Assembly (NCBI RefSeq): GCF_019599145.1
Contig: NZ_CP080647.1
Span: 7,502,001-7,566,000 of the forward strand
Direction: 5' to 3'
Length of the DNA stretch: 64,000 nt
Source: Streptomyces akebiae
GTDB lineage: Bacteria > Actinomycetota > Actinomycetes > Streptomycetales > Streptomycetaceae
This document shows positions 1 through 8,928 of this stretch, piece after piece. A program made the position numbers and the translations under genes. The notes below the pieces were generated by a model. It did no database searches. It was given only the letters and a program-made list of their open reading frames with translations, and was not told where the DNA came from. Within the stretch, counting starts at the first letter, position 1; the number at the start of each line of letters is the position of its first letter.

Positions 1-457
1 CGCCCCCGACCAGCACCGGGTAGACCACGGCCCGGTACTCGTCGATGAGGCCCGCGTCGGACGCCTGGGCGGCGAGCGTCGCGCCGCCGATCGCGATCTC
101 GCCCTCTCCCGGCTCGGCGCGCAACCGCTCGATCTCCTCCGCCAGGCCGCCGGAGGCCAGGCGGGCCCGGCCCTCCACCGCCGACAGCGTCCTGGAGAAC
201 ACCACCTTCGGCAGCGGATTCCAGAGCGCGGCCCACTCCCGCTCCGCCTCGCCGAGCGCGGGGTCCTGGACGGCGGTCTCCCAGTACAGCATCGTCTCGT
301 ACAGCCGCCGTCCCAACAGATGGACGCCGACGTCCCGGATCTCGTCGATCCAGAAGCGGAAGACCTGCTCGTCGAACCCCGGCCAGTCGAAACCGCCGTC
401 CGGCCCGGCGATGTAGCCGTCGAGGGAGACGTTCATCGAATAGGTCACGCCGCGCAT
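1..457 (-). CDS. Dihydrofolate reductase family (RibD C-terminal-like) protein, 3' end outside window
   Basis: The first 152 codons of a minus-strand gene are visible and the C-terminus lies left of the window. The protein opens MRGVTYSMNVSLDGYIAGPD, the usual N-terminus of stand-alone RibD/DHFR-fold reductases (SLDGYIA motif at residues 10-16). HLLGRRLYETMLYW and an IAIGGATLA segment near residue 135 follow, as in the NADPH-binding part of this fold. An AGGAGG site lies about 6 bases before the ATG. Family members are NAD(P)H-dependent reductases, most with unknown substrate, so no pathway is assigned. It is the first of several unrelated small genes on this strand and shows no operon partner. 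Confidence 0.85.
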   Translation of the reverse strand, partial: MRGVTYSMNVSLDGYIAGPDGGFDWPGFDEQVFRFWIDEIRDVGVHLLGRRLYETMLYWETAVQDPALGEAEREWAALWNPLPKVVFSRTLSAVEGRARLASGGLAEEIERLRAEPGEGEIAIGGATLAAQASDAGLIDEYRAVVYPVLVGG

Positions 458-534
458 CAGAAGCCTCCTCGGTGACGGCTTCGACAGTACGACCACCGGG
501 CGCCGACCGCGTCCCGTACCGGGAAGCCCCGCCG

Positions 535-1098
535 TCAGCTCGGAGTGCGGTGGCTTTCCAGCGCCGGCGGCAGCGGGTAGACGCGCTCCGCGGGGAACAG
601 CCGTCGGGCCTTCGCGGGCTGCCCGGAGTGCAGCAGGGCGGCGGCCCTGCGCACCTGAGGGGTGAGATCCGTGAGGCCGACGACCCACTCGTCGGTGAAG
701 GTCCGGATCAGATGGCGGCCGATGCCCACCTGGATGCTGTAGTGGTTCAGCGCGGCCCCGCGCGCCGAGCGTTCCGGGTCCCACTGGACATGGACGGCGG
801 CCCGGGCCACCGCCGCCGGGTCCGCCGTCGTCGGCACGGCCCGCGACAGGGCCTCCTCCCACCCCTCGCGGGTGATCCGCACCGCGAGCACCCGTTCCTG
901 GCCGGGCTTGCGGGCCCAGTTGCTGCGGTGCATCAGCCACAGGAACGACGGCTTGATCCACGTCATCCGACGGAACGAGAACGGCTCGACGAAACGGCCG
1001 GCCCGCAGCGCCGCGTCGGCGATCGTGGGCGCGTACGCCTGGTACACCACGATCGTGCGGGCGTCGTAGTCGGCACGGATCTCGTACGGGGGAGCCAT
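535..1098 (-). CDS. DUF4291 domain protein
   Basis: A 187-residue soluble protein starting [20 protein letters not shown]. The segments [29 protein letters not shown] and VQWDPER..RAIQ-type (here [20 protein letters not shown]) are characteristic of DUF4291, a family of unknown function found across bacteria and fungi and full length here. A start nine bases further upstream (MPR) is also open; the chosen ATG matches the usual DUF4291 N-terminus. There are no membrane segments or signal peptide. It sits between the DHFR-like gene and a VOC gene on the same strand without tight coupling. Family assignment is confident; the role is unknown. Confidence 0.85.
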   Translation of the reverse strand: MAPPYEIRADYDARTIVVYQAYAPTIADAALRAGRFVEPFSFRRMTWIKPSFLWLMHRSNWARKPGQERVLAVRITREGWEEALSRAVPTTADPAAVARAAVHVQWDPERSARGAALNHYSIQVGIGRHLIRTFTDEWVVGLTDLTPQVRRAAALLHSGQPAKARRLFPAERVYPLPPALESHRTPS

Positions 1099-1161
1099 GC
1101 GCGGCACCCTGCCAGCCGCCGGGCGGGAGCCGCGAGTGAATTCCTTCGGGCCGCCGCCGGG

Positions 1162-1605
1162 CTACTGCCGCCCGGCCAGGTCCGCCAGCACCTGGTGCAG
1201 CGGCTCCGTGACCCTGCGCCGGTACTCCTGGATCGCCCAGCCGTTGCCGTCCGGGTCCTTGAAGTACATGAAGGTGGCGCCGTCGTCGGGGGCGTACTGG
1301 ACGGGTTCGGAGACGTCGAGGCCGCGTTCGCGGAGTTCGGCGTGGGCGGCCTTGATGTCGGCGACGCAGAGCTGGAGGCCCTGGTACGAACCGGGCGCCG
1401 GCCGGGCACCCTGGGCCATGTCCCAGATGGCGTCACCGAGGGCGATCGAACAGCCGGAGCCCGGGGGAGTCAGCTGGACGATCCGCATGCCCGGCATGAC
1501 CTCCTGGTCGATGTCGACGTGGAAACCGACCTTGTCCCGGTAGAAGTCCCGGGCCCGGTCGATGTCGCTCACCGGCAGCGGAATCACTTCGAGCGTGTAC
1601 TGCAT
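1162..1605 (-). CDS. VOC (glyoxalase/bleomycin-resistance fold) family protein
   Basis: A 147-residue single-repeat VOC protein beginning MQYTLEVIPLPVSDIDRARD, where PVSDIDRARDFYRDKVGF is the first beta-alpha-beta of the fold. The C-terminal half has ATFMYFKDPDGNGWAIQEY, the standard metal-ligand end motif (Glu in IQEY). GGAGG lies 7 bases before the ATG at 1605, so the longer in-frame extension is rejected. Substrate cannot be read from sequence; members include dioxygenases, lyases and antibiotic-binding proteins. A PPOX-fold gene lies immediately upstream on the same strand with 35 bases between them, so the two may be co-transcribed. Confidence 0.88.
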   Translation of the reverse strand: MQYTLEVIPLPVSDIDRARDFYRDKVGFHVDIDQEVMPGMRIVQLTPPGSGCSIALGDAIWDMAQGARPAPGSYQGLQLCVADIKAAHAELRERGLDVSEPVQYAPDDGATFMYFKDPDGNGWAIQEYRRRVTEPLHQVLADLAGRQ

Positions 1606-1640
1606 CCGTGGTCCTCCAAGTCGCCTTCGGCTCTTCTGCC

Positions 1641-2156
1641 TCAGCCGAACCGCCACCGTGTCTGGCTGAACGGCTCACCCTTACCGAAGCCGAAAACCGT
1701 GCCGGGCGCCACCGAGAAGACGAAAGCCCGCCCCGAACCGTGCCGAAAACAGCCGTCCCGTACGTCGAAGTGCCAGAAACTGCCGTACTTGGCCTCCCAC
1801 GCGGCGGCCAGCTCCCGCAGCCGGCCGTCGTCCGTCACGCGGACGGCCTCGCCCTCCACCACCAGGTCGTAGCCCTCGTCCCAGGTGTTCGTGCCGGTCG
1901 TCAGCGCGACGCGCGGGTTCGCCGCGAGGTTCCTGGCCTTGCGCTCCTCAGGCCCCGTGCAGAAGTGCAGCGCCCCCTCCGACCACACCGCGGGCAGCGG
2001 CGTCACATGCGGCCGCCCGTCCGGCCGCACCGTCGAGATCCAGAACAGCTCGGCCCCGGCCAGCCGCGCCTCGGCCTCCGGCCAGGGGACCGGCACGGCG
2101 GCGGGATCGCTGTAGCGGGGGTCGAGCCGGGTCTGCGGGGTGCTGGTGTCGGACAT
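1641..2156 (-). CDS. Pyridoxamine 5'-phosphate oxidase-fold flavin/F420 protein
   Basis: A 171-residue protein with the split-barrel PPOX signature: LFWISTVRPDGRPHVTPLPAVW at about residues 37-58, followed by ALHFCTGPEERKARNLAANP and the DLVVEGEAVRV strand. In this family the first segment contributes to FMN or F420 binding. The C-terminal FAFSVAPGTVFGFGK-like stretch (FVFSVAPGTVFGFGKGEPF) and final TRWRF are typical of actinobacterial F420-binding members. GGAGG precedes the ATG by 9 bases. Whether it binds FMN or F420 and what it reduces cannot be decided from sequence. Confidence 0.85.
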   Translation of the reverse strand: MSDTSTPQTRLDPRYSDPAAVPVPWPEAEARLAGAELFWISTVRPDGRPHVTPLPAVWSEGALHFCTGPEERKARNLAANPRVALTTGTNTWDEGYDLVVEGEAVRVTDDGRLRELAAAWEAKYGSFWHFDVRDGCFRHGSGRAFVFSVAPGTVFGFGKGEPFSQTRWRFG

Positions 2157-2261
2157 GGGATGTCACCTCCGGTGAGCCGGCGGCCTTCGACCGTCGGCTG
2201 TCGTCACAGGGCAGACTCCGCGGGGCCCGGAAACTCATCCCGCCCCACCACCCCGCGTCAC

Positions 2262-2702
2262 TCATCCCACGTCCCCCGTGCCGAGCAGCCGTGCCAGCAC
2301 GGCCACACCGGCGGGCATCCCGACGAGAAAGCCGACGGCGAGTCCGATGCCCTGGTCGGCCGCGGAGGGAAGGGCCCAGTTCATCGCCACGGCCACCAGC
2401 ACGGCCACGGCTCCCAGCGTCAGGGACGCGGCGGCGACCGCGAGCCCGCGCGGCGGCCGCCCCGCGCGGAACACCTCGACCGCGGGCCCGAACGAGATCA
2501 TGACGGCCACGGTGGCGAAGAGACCGGGGTCGGGCAGCCACCCGAAGAGCCACCCCACGAGCGCCGCGAGCCCGGCCAGGGCGAGACCGACGAACTGCAG
2601 CAGCACGGTGGTCACCACCGGCTCCGACGCCGGCACCGCACCCCACGAAGGGCGCCGTACGACACCGCCCCCGCCGTCCTCCGCGTCCTCTTCCCCGGCC
2701 AC
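2262..2702 (-). CDS. Small multi-pass membrane protein, function unknown
   Basis: About 146 residues with four hydrophobic segments: VVTTVLLQFVGLALAGLAAL, LFATVAVMISFGP, LAVAAASLTLGAVAVLVAVA and GLAVGFLVGMPAGVAVLA. The N-terminal 25 residues are acidic and glycine-rich. The GTG start is uncertain, because the only purine-rich run upstream is very close to it, and GTG codons inside the PVVTTV segment are alternatives that would remove the acidic leader. I do not recognise a named family. It ends about 105 bases upstream of the PPOX-fold gene on the same strand. Confidence 0.6.
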   Translation of the reverse strand: MAGEEDAEDGGGGVVRRPSWGAVPASEPVVTTVLLQFVGLALAGLAALVGWLFGWLPDPGLFATVAVMISFGPAVEVFRAGRPPRGLAVAAASLTLGAVAVLVAVAMNWALPSAADQGIGLAVGFLVGMPAGVAVLARLLGTGDVG

Positions 2703-2938
2703 CTCCGCAGACTAGCCGTGCGCACGGCGGATGCGACCGGTCCGGATCGCGGCACGGTCGCCGACCTGCCCCGGCGCCCGGCGGAATCGGTCGACGCCCC
2801 CGAACCCGCCCCCGGCCGACCGGCGCTTCCCCCAGGCACTCCGGTTAGGCTCGTGCCCGTACGACCTTGATCGGCGAAGTCGGGCGATCGGAGGGCGGAC
2901 GAGTGGATGAGCGGGCTTGATCCGACGGGAGGCCTGGG

Positions 2939-5900
2939 ATGACGGCGCCGGGGCGCAGGAGCAGCACGTTCTCGCGACTGCTGCGGCACGGTTTCACCGA
3001 TCCGAGCGCCGCCGAGCGGCTGCTGGAGAGCGGGGAGCTGTCCGCCGTACGCAGCGACCCGGTGCTGCTGGACGCCCTGGGGGCGACCGCCGACCCGAAC
3101 CTCGCGCTGCTGGGCCTCGTACGGCTGCTGGAGGCGCAACCGGACCGTACGGCCCGGCGGGCGCTGCTGGACACGCTGATAGCGGCCAAGCCGCTGCGGG
3201 ACCGGCTGCTCGGGGTGCTCGGCGCGTCCGCCGCGCTCGGTGACCATCTGGCCCGGCACGCGCAGGACTGGCAGGCGCTCGTGACGTACGAGCCGCGGGA
3301 TCTGCATCCGGGCGTCGAGGAGTTCGAACGGGGGCTCGCGGAGGCCACCGACCCCGTCTCCCTCCGTGTCGCCTACCGCCGCTGTCTGCTCTCCATCGCC
3401 GCCCGTGACGTCTGCGGAACGACGGATGTCGCCCAGGCCGCCGCCGAGCTCGCCGACCTCGCCACCGCCACGCTGCGGGCCGCCCTCGCGATCGCCGGCG
3501 CCGCCGCGCCGGAGGACGCTGAACTGTGCCGTCTCGCGGTCATCGCGATGGGCAAGTGCGGCGGCCACGAACTCAACTACGTCTCCGACGTCGACGTCAT
3601 CTTCGTCGGGGAGACGGCGGACGGGGCCGACGAGCAGAAGGCGATCCGGGCCGCCACCCGGCTCGCCTCGCACATGATGCGGATCTGCTCCGAGACGACC
3701 GTCGAGGGCAGCATCTGGCCGGTCGACGCCAACCTGCGGCCGGAGGGGCGCAACGGCCCGCTCGTGCGGACGCTCAGCAGCCATCTGGCCTACTACCAAC
3801 GGTGGGCGAAGACCTGGGAGTTCCAGGCGCTGCTCAAGGCCCGGCCGGTCGCGGGGGACCTCGAACTGGGCGAGGCGTACGTCACCGCGCTCGAACCGCT
3901 CGTCTGGAAGGCGGCCGAGCGGGAGAACTTCGTCACCGACGTGCAGCGCATGCGGCGCCGAGTGGTCGAGAACATCCCGGCCGCCGAGGTGGACCGTCAA
4001 CTCAAGCTCGGGCCCGGCGGGTTGCGGGATGTCGAGTTCGCCGTCCAGATGTTGCAACTCGTGCACGGACGCGGCGACACGTCCCTGCGCAGCGGCACCA
4101 CCCTCGACGCGCTGGGCGCGCTGGCCGCCGGCGGGTACGTGGGACGGACGGACGCGGCCGGGCTCGACGCCGCCTACCGGTTCCTGCGTTCGATGGAGCA
4201 CCGCATCCAGCTCTACCGGCTGCGCCGCACCCACCTCGTCCCCGAGGGCGACGACGACCTGCGACGCATCGGCCGTTCCCTCGGCCTGCGCGCCGATCCG
4301 GTCGCCGAACTGAACCGCGAGTGGCGCCGCCACGCGGCCGTCGTGCGACGGCTGCACGAGAAGCTCTTCTACCGCCCGCTCCTCGACGCCGTCGCCCAAC
4401 TCGCCCCCGGTGAGATCAGGCTGAGCGCCGACGCGGCCCGCGAGCGCCTCGTCGCCCTCGGCTACGCCGACCCCGCGGCGGCGCTGCGCCACCTGGAGGC
4501 CCTGGCGTCCGGCGTCTCCCGCAAGGCCGCCATCCAACGCACCCTGCTGCCGGTGCTGTTGGGCTGGTTCGCCGACTCCGCCGACCCGGACGCGGGCCTG
4601 CTCAACTTCCGCAAGGTCTCCGACGCGCTCGGCCGAACCCCTTGGTACCTACGGCTGTTGCGCGACGAGGGCGCGGCGGCGGAGAACCTGGCGCGCGTGC
4701 TCTCCGCGGGACGCCTGGCCCCCGACCTCCTCATGCGCGCCCCCGAGGCGGTCTCCCTCCTCGGCGACGGGGACGGTGTCGCCGGTGGCGCCGGTGGTCT
4801 CGAAGCCCGTGAACGCGCCCACCTGGAACAGGAGATCCTCGCCGCCGTGGGCCGGGCCGACGGCGCCCAGCAGGGCGTCACGGCGGCGCGCGGCGTCCGC
4901 CGCCGGGAGCTCTTCCGCACGGCCGCCATGGACATCGTCGGCTCCTACGGCACCGAGGCGTTCCCGGCCACCGCCGACCAGGGCGCCCTGGTGGACCTCG
5001 TCGGCGGCGCGGTCTCCGACATCACGGCCGCGACCCTCGCGGGCACCCTGCGGGCGGTGGTCCGCGAGGGCTGGGGCGACACCCTCCCCACCCGCTTCGC
5101 GGTGATCGGCATGGGCCGCTTCGGCGGCCACGAACTGGGCTACGGCTCCGACGCCGACGTCCTGTTCGTCCACGAACCACGGGAGGGCGCCGACGAACAG
5201 GAGGCGGGCCGCGCCGCGAACGCGGTCGTCTCCGAGATGCGCCGCCTGCTGCAGCTCCCGAGCGCCGACCCGCCCCTCCTCATCGACGCGGACCTGCGCC
5301 CCGAGGGCAAGACCGGCCCGCTCGTGCGGACGCTGAACTCCTACGAGGCCTACTACCGCCGGTGGTCGCTGGTGTGGGAGTCGCAGGCCCTGCTGCGCGC
5401 CGAACCGGTCGCCGGTGACGAGGAGTTGGGCCGCCGCTTCCTCGAACTCGTCGATCCGCTCCGGTATCCGGTCGGCGGCCTCGGCGACGACGCCGTACGC
5501 GAGATCCGGCGCATCAAGGCCCGCATGGAGTCGGAGCGGATGCCGCGCGGCGCCGACTCGACCCTCCACACCAAGCTCGGCCGCGGCGGCCTCTCCGACG
5601 TCGAATGGACCGTCCAGCTCCTCCAGCTCCAGCACGGGCACCGCGAGCCGGGGCTCCGCACGACCCGCACCCGTCAGGCCCTGGCCGCCGCCCGCGAGGC
5701 CGACCTGGTGAGCGCCGAGGACGCGGCCGTACTGGACGAGGCCTGGGTGCTGGCCACCCGCGTCCGCAACGCCGTGATGCTCGTCCGAGGCCGCGCGGGC
5801 GACACCTTCCCCTCCCACGGCCGTGAACTCGCCGCCGTCGGGAGGTACTTGGGGTACGGCCCCGGTCACGTGGGCGACATGCTCGACGACTACCGCCGCA

Positions 5901-5950
5901 TCACACGACGGGCTCGGGCCGTGGTGGACGAGTTGTTCTACGGGGGGTGA
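2939..5950 (+). CDS. glnE: Bifunctional glutamine synthetase adenylyltransferase/adenylyl-removing enzyme
   Basis: A 1003-residue cytoplasmic enzyme that adds AMP to, and removes it from, the regulatory tyrosine of glutamine synthetase I. Two nucleotidyltransferase halves are visible: GKCGGHELNYVSDVDVIF near residue 204 (adenylyl-removing half) and GMGRFGGHELGYGSDADVLF near residue 724 (adenylylating half). Each is followed by a LRPEGxxGPLVRTL segment, and GRGGLSDVEW marks the C-terminal helical domain. Length is normal for actinobacterial GlnE. GGAG lies 8 bases before the ATG. Its target glnI lies 45 kb away in this window and retains the modified tyrosine. The last codons plus stop are imperfectly duplicated just downstream (see the repeat at 5933). 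Confidence 0.97.
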   Translation: MTAPGRRSSTFSRLLRHGFTDPSAAERLLESGELSAVRSDPVLLDALGATADPNLALLGLVRLLEAQPDRTARRALLDTLIAAKPLRDRLLGVLGASAALGDHLARHAQDWQALVTYEPRDLHPGVEEFERGLAEATDPVSLRVAYRRCLLSIAARDVCGTTDVAQAAAELADLATATLRAALAIAGAAAPEDAELCRLAVIAMGKCGGHELNYVSDVDVIFVGETADGADEQKAIRAATRLASHMMRICSETTVEGSIWPVDANLRPEGRNGPLVRTLSSHLAYYQRWAKTWEFQALLKARPVAGDLELGEAYVTALEPLVWKAAERENFVTDVQRMRRRVVENIPAAEVDRQLKLGPGGLRDVEFAVQMLQLVHGRGDTSLRSGTTLDALGALAAGGYVGRTDAAGLDAAYRFLRSMEHRIQLYRLRRTHLVPEGDDDLRRIGRSLGLRADPVAELNREWRRHAAVVRRLHEKLFYRPLLDAVAQLAPGEIRLSADAARERLVALGYADPAAALRHLEALASGVSRKAAIQRTLLPVLLGWFADSADPDAGLLNFRKVSDALGRTPWYLRLLRDEGAAAENLARVLSAGRLAPDLLMRAPEAVSLLGDGDGVAGGAGGLEARERAHLEQEILAAVGRADGAQQGVTAARGVRRRELFRTAAMDIVGSYGTEAFPATADQGALVDLVGGAVSDITAATLAGTLRAVVREGWGDTLPTRFAVIGMGRFGGHELGYGSDADVLFVHEPREGADEQEAGRAANAVVSEMRRLLQLPSADPPLLIDADLRPEGKTGPLVRTLNSYEAYYRRWSLVWESQALLRAEPVAGDEELGRRFLELVDPLRYPVGGLGDDAVREIRRIKARMESERMPRGADSTLHTKLGRGGLSDVEWTVQLLQLQHGHREPGLRTTRTRQALAAAREADLVSAEDAAVLDEAWVLATRVRNAVMLVRGRAGDTFPSHGRELAAVGRYLGYGPGHVGDMLDDYRRITRRARAVVDELFYGG

Positions 5951-5984
5951 CCTTCAGCTTGTTCTGCGGGGGGTGACCTCCGGC
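5933..5984 (+). repeat. 26-bp direct duplication of the glnE 3' end
   Basis: Two adjacent 26-base units, 5933-5958 and 5959-5984, differ at only four positions. The first carries the final Leu-Phe-Tyr-Gly-Gly codons and the stop of glnE, and the second repeats them as non-coding sequence. Seen directly; a small local duplication without predicted function. Confidence 0.8.
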
Positions 5985-5998
5985 CTGGGCGGACGTCT

Positions 5999-6973
5999 TC
6001 ACCGCCGCAGGGCCTGCCGACCTGTCGCGGTCGCGGGCCGCCGGAGTCGCACACCGCCGGCGGCCCGGCGTGCCGAGGCCCGCCGCGGCCTGGTCAGGGC
6101 CACCCCCGCCAGGACCACCACCATCCCCGCGATCACCCGGGTCCCCACCCGCTCGTCGAGGAACAGCGCCCCCAGGGCGACCGACACCACGGGCAGCAGA
6201 TAGCCGACCGTCGCCGCGCTCGTCGCTCCCTCGTCCGCGATCAGGCGGTAGTTGAGGTAGAAGGTGACCCCCGTACCGAAGATCCCCAGGACGGCCACCG
6301 CGAGCAGGGCGGTCAGGTCGGCCCCGGACGGGCCGGCGCTCGCTGCGGGCGTGGCGTCCGCCGCCCATCCCGTCGCCGCCCAGCCGGTCGTCGCCCATCC
6401 CGTCGCCGCCAGGAGCTGCGCGGCGGAGACGGCGAGCGGTGCGTCGCGGCCCGTCAGGTGGCGGCCCATGTACGCGAAGGCCACCGCGTAGCTCACGGCC
6501 GCCCCGAGGAGCGCGAGCGCGCCCGAGGTCATCAGCCCCGCCCGCTGCCAGGGCGCGAAGATCAGCAGGACGCCGGCGAAGCCGAGGAGGAGACCGGTGA
6601 GGCGGGCGGGGGAGAGGGGGCGGTCGGTCCCGAGGACGAGGCCGAGGAGCAGGGCCCACAGGGGGGTGGTGGCGTTGAGGACGCCCGCCGTGCCCGAGTC
6701 GACGGTCTGCTCGCCGATGCCGAAGAGCGCGAACGGCAGGGCGTTGCAGAAGAAGGCGGCGACGAGGAGATGGGTCCAGGTCCGCCGGTCGCGCGGCAGG
6801 CGCTGACGGGCGGCCAGGGCGAGGACCAGCAGGACCGCAGCGCCCAGGGCGCAGCGCGCGACCGTGATCTGGAGCGGGGAGAGGCCGTGGTTGAGGGCGA
6901 GCTTGATCCAGAGGAAGCCCGAGCCCCACAGGAGGGCGAGGAGGGCCATACGGAGCGTGGAGGCGAGAGGCAT
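5999..6973 (-). CDS. EamA/DMT-family transporter
   Basis: A 324-residue drug/metabolite transporter starting MPLASTLRMALLALLWGSGF, where the first helix WGSGFLWIKLALN is the EamA hallmark. About ten hydrophobic helices follow in two EamA repeats; the second repeat contains GTGVTFYLNYRLIADEGATSA and PVVSVALGALFLDE. The internal ATG at 6973 was preferred to an upstream GTG because it starts exactly at the first helix. The C-terminus is basic and cytoplasmic. It diverges from a LysR gene across 73 bases, the standard arrangement for a LysR-controlled exporter. The exported metabolite is unknown. Confidence 0.88.
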   Translation of the reverse strand: MPLASTLRMALLALLWGSGFLWIKLALNHGLSPLQITVARCALGAAVLLVLALAARQRLPRDRRTWTHLLVAAFFCNALPFALFGIGEQTVDSGTAGVLNATTPLWALLLGLVLGTDRPLSPARLTGLLLGFAGVLLIFAPWQRAGLMTSGALALLGAAVSYAVAFAYMGRHLTGRDAPLAVSAAQLLAATGWATTGWAATGWAADATPAASAGPSGADLTALLAVAVLGIFGTGVTFYLNYRLIADEGATSAATVGYLLPVVSVALGALFLDERVGTRVIAGMVVVLAGVALTRPRRASARRAAGGVRLRRPATATGRQALRR

Positions 6974-7046
6974 GTGCACCACGGTCGGGCACCGGGACAC
7001 ATAAGGGCAAGCGAAGAATTGTGCATGGACCTTTAAGCTGGGCTGC
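6974..7046. promoter_or_regulatory. Divergent promoter region, EamA transporter / LysR regulator
   Basis: These 73 bases separate the two divergent starts and must hold both promoters. The stretch is more AT-rich than its surroundings (7010-7040 region). LysR proteins normally bind a T-N11-A dyad in such a gap, but I could not fix one site unambiguously. Confidence 0.5.
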
Positions 7047-7943
7047 ATGATTGATGTGCGTCGGATGCAGGTGCTCAGAACCGTGGTGACCAGCGGCTCC
7101 GTGACGGCCGCCGCGACCGCCCTCGGCTACACCCCCTCCGCGATCAGCCAGCAGATCGCCGCGCTGGAGAAGGAGACCGGGACCGCGCTGCTGGAGCGGG
7201 TCGGGCGCGGGGTGCGGCCCACGGAGGCCGGACTGCTGCTCACCGAGTACGCGGACGCGATCGGGCGGCAGGTCGCCGAGGCGGAGGCCGCGCTGGCCGA
7301 TCTGCGGACCGGACGCACGGGGCGACTGGCCGTGCGGTACTTCGCCACGGCCGGTGCCTCCCTGGTGGCCCCCGCCGTCGCCCGGCTGCGCGCCGAGCAC
7401 CCCGGCGTCCGGATCGAGCTGAAGCTGATCGACCCCGACGACCCGCTCCCGGCGGTCAGGGAGGGGCGGGCCGACCTCGCGCTCGTCGTACGGCCGCGCG
7501 GCGCCGACCCCGACGGCGTACGGCTGCTGCACCTGCTCGACGACACCTATGTCGCCGTACTGCCCGCCGCGCACCCCCTCGCCGACCGGTCCGACCTCGC
7601 GCTGGCCGACCTGGCCGACGAGCCGTGGGTCGGCAGCGAATGGCCGGGGCCCTGCCTGGACGCCCAGCTGGAGGCGTGCGCCGAGGCCGGTTTCCGGCCC
7701 CGGTTCGTGGTGGAGAGCGAGGACTACGCGACCGCGCAGGGTTTCGTCGCGGCGGGTCTCGGGGTCGGTCTCATCCCCCGGCTCGGCCTCGGCAGCACCC
7801 ATCCCGACGTCGTCGTCCGCCGGTTCACCGGCCCGGAACCCCGGCGTTCCATCCACGCGGCCGTACGCGCGACGGCCCCGCCGCAGCCCGCCCTGCGGAC
7901 GTTCGTCAGGGCGCTGCGGGAAGCCGCCGGTGCTACACCTTGA
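7047..7943 (+). CDS. LysR-family transcriptional regulator
   Basis: 298 residues. The winged helix is at residues 1-60 (MIDVRRMQVLRTVVTSGSVT, then AAATALGYTPSAISQQIAAL, with the usual LE..TGTALLERVGRGV wing). A periplasmic-binding-protein-like effector domain runs from about 90 to 295 (GRLAVRYFATAGASLVAPAV, ARLRAEHPGVRIEL). It probably activates or represses the divergent EamA exporter and itself. Its 3' end overlaps the convergent PAP2 gene by 11 bases. The effector is not predictable. A weak purine run near 7040 is the only ribosome-site candidate. Confidence 0.92.
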   Translation: MIDVRRMQVLRTVVTSGSVTAAATALGYTPSAISQQIAALEKETGTALLERVGRGVRPTEAGLLLTEYADAIGRQVAEAEAALADLRTGRTGRLAVRYFATAGASLVAPAVARLRAEHPGVRIELKLIDPDDPLPAVREGRADLALVVRPRGADPDGVRLLHLLDDTYVAVLPAAHPLADRSDLALADLADEPWVGSEWPGPCLDAQLEACAEAGFRPRFVVESEDYATAQGFVAAGLGVGLIPRLGLGSTHPDVVVRRFTGPEPRRSIHAAVRATAPPQPALRTFVRALREAAGATP

Positions 7944-8796
7944 CCGGTTCCAGCTCCGGTTCCCGGATGCTCCCCGTCACCTGACGGGGCAGCGCGTAGG
8001 GCAGCGTTCCGTACCAGACGCGGGCCACGCCGAAGCCGAAGGCCAGGCAGAGCATGCCGCCGACCGCGTCCAGCCAGAAGTGGTTGGCGGTGGCGACGAT
8101 GACGACGAGCGTCAACGTGGGATAGAGCAGGCCCAGCACCCGCACCCACGGCACCGACGCCAGCGCGAAGATCGTCAGCCCGCACCACAGCGACCAGCCG
8201 ATGTGCATCGACGGCATCGCGGCGTACTGGTTCGACATGTTCTTCAGGTCGCCGGAGGCCATCGAGCCCCACGTCTGGTGGACGACGACCGTGTCGATGA
8301 AGCTCTCGCCGGGCATCAGGCGGGGCGGGGCCAGCGGATAGAAGTAGTAGCCGACCAGGGCCACGGCCGTGGTCGCGAAGAGCACCAGACGGGTCGCCGC
8401 GTAACGGCCGGGATGACTACGGTAGATCCACACGAGGACACCGAGCGTGACGACGAAGTGCAGGGTCGCGTAGTAGTAGTTCATGCCGACGATCAGCCAT
8501 GTGACCGAGTTCACGGAGTGATTGATCGTCTCCTCGACCGCGATCCCGAGGTGGTGCTCCACCTTCCAGATCCAGTCGGCGTTCCGCAGCGCCTGCGTCT
8601 TCTGTTCCGGGACCGCGTTGCGGATCAGGGAGTACGTCCAGTAACTCACCGCGATCAGCAGGATCTCGAACCAGAGACGAGGCCTGCGCGGAACCCGCAG
8701 CCGGTGCAGGTACCTCTGCTCCGGCGCGTCCGTGACGGACCGCGGAGCGGCCTGCTCCCGGCCTTCCTCCAGTGTCGTCACGGTCGTTTCACTCAT
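7933..8796 (-). CDS. PAP2-superfamily integral membrane phosphatase/transferase
   Basis: About 287 residues with five or six membrane helices. The acid-phosphatase motifs are PSMHIGWS near residue 190 and ATANHFWLDAVGG near residue 235, which carry the catalytic histidines. The layout, with YWTYSLIRNAVP near the N-terminus and the motif pair late, resembles the inositolphosphotransferase (Aur1/Ipt1-like) branch common in actinobacteria rather than soluble phosphatases. Substrate is probably a lipid-linked phosphate, by family only. A GTG six bases upstream is an alternative start and neither has a strong ribosome site. It overlaps the LysR 3' end tail to tail. Confidence 0.85.
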   Translation of the reverse strand: MSETTVTTLEEGREQAAPRSVTDAPEQRYLHRLRVPRRPRLWFEILLIAVSYWTYSLIRNAVPEQKTQALRNADWIWKVEHHLGIAVEETINHSVNSVTWLIVGMNYYYATLHFVVTLGVLVWIYRSHPGRYAATRLVLFATTAVALVGYYFYPLAPPRLMPGESFIDTVVVHQTWGSMASGDLKNMSNQYAAMPSMHIGWSLWCGLTIFALASVPWVRVLGLLYPTLTLVVIVATANHFWLDAVGGMLCLAFGFGVARVWYGTLPYALPRQVTGSIREPELEPVKV

Positions 8797-8928
8797 GGGC
8801 ACAGAGTCTGCCAGAAAAGCGGTACCCCACCGATCATCCTCTGGTCGGGTTCATCACGCACATCCGTCGGGGTGGCGCTGAGGGCCTTCTCCTCCGTACG
8901 TACCGCATCGTTCCCCCATCTCTCCGTC

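Noticed and set aside
2612..4537. A 641-codon open frame antisense to glnE
   Set aside because: No ribosome site or domain; mirrors third-position GC of glnE.
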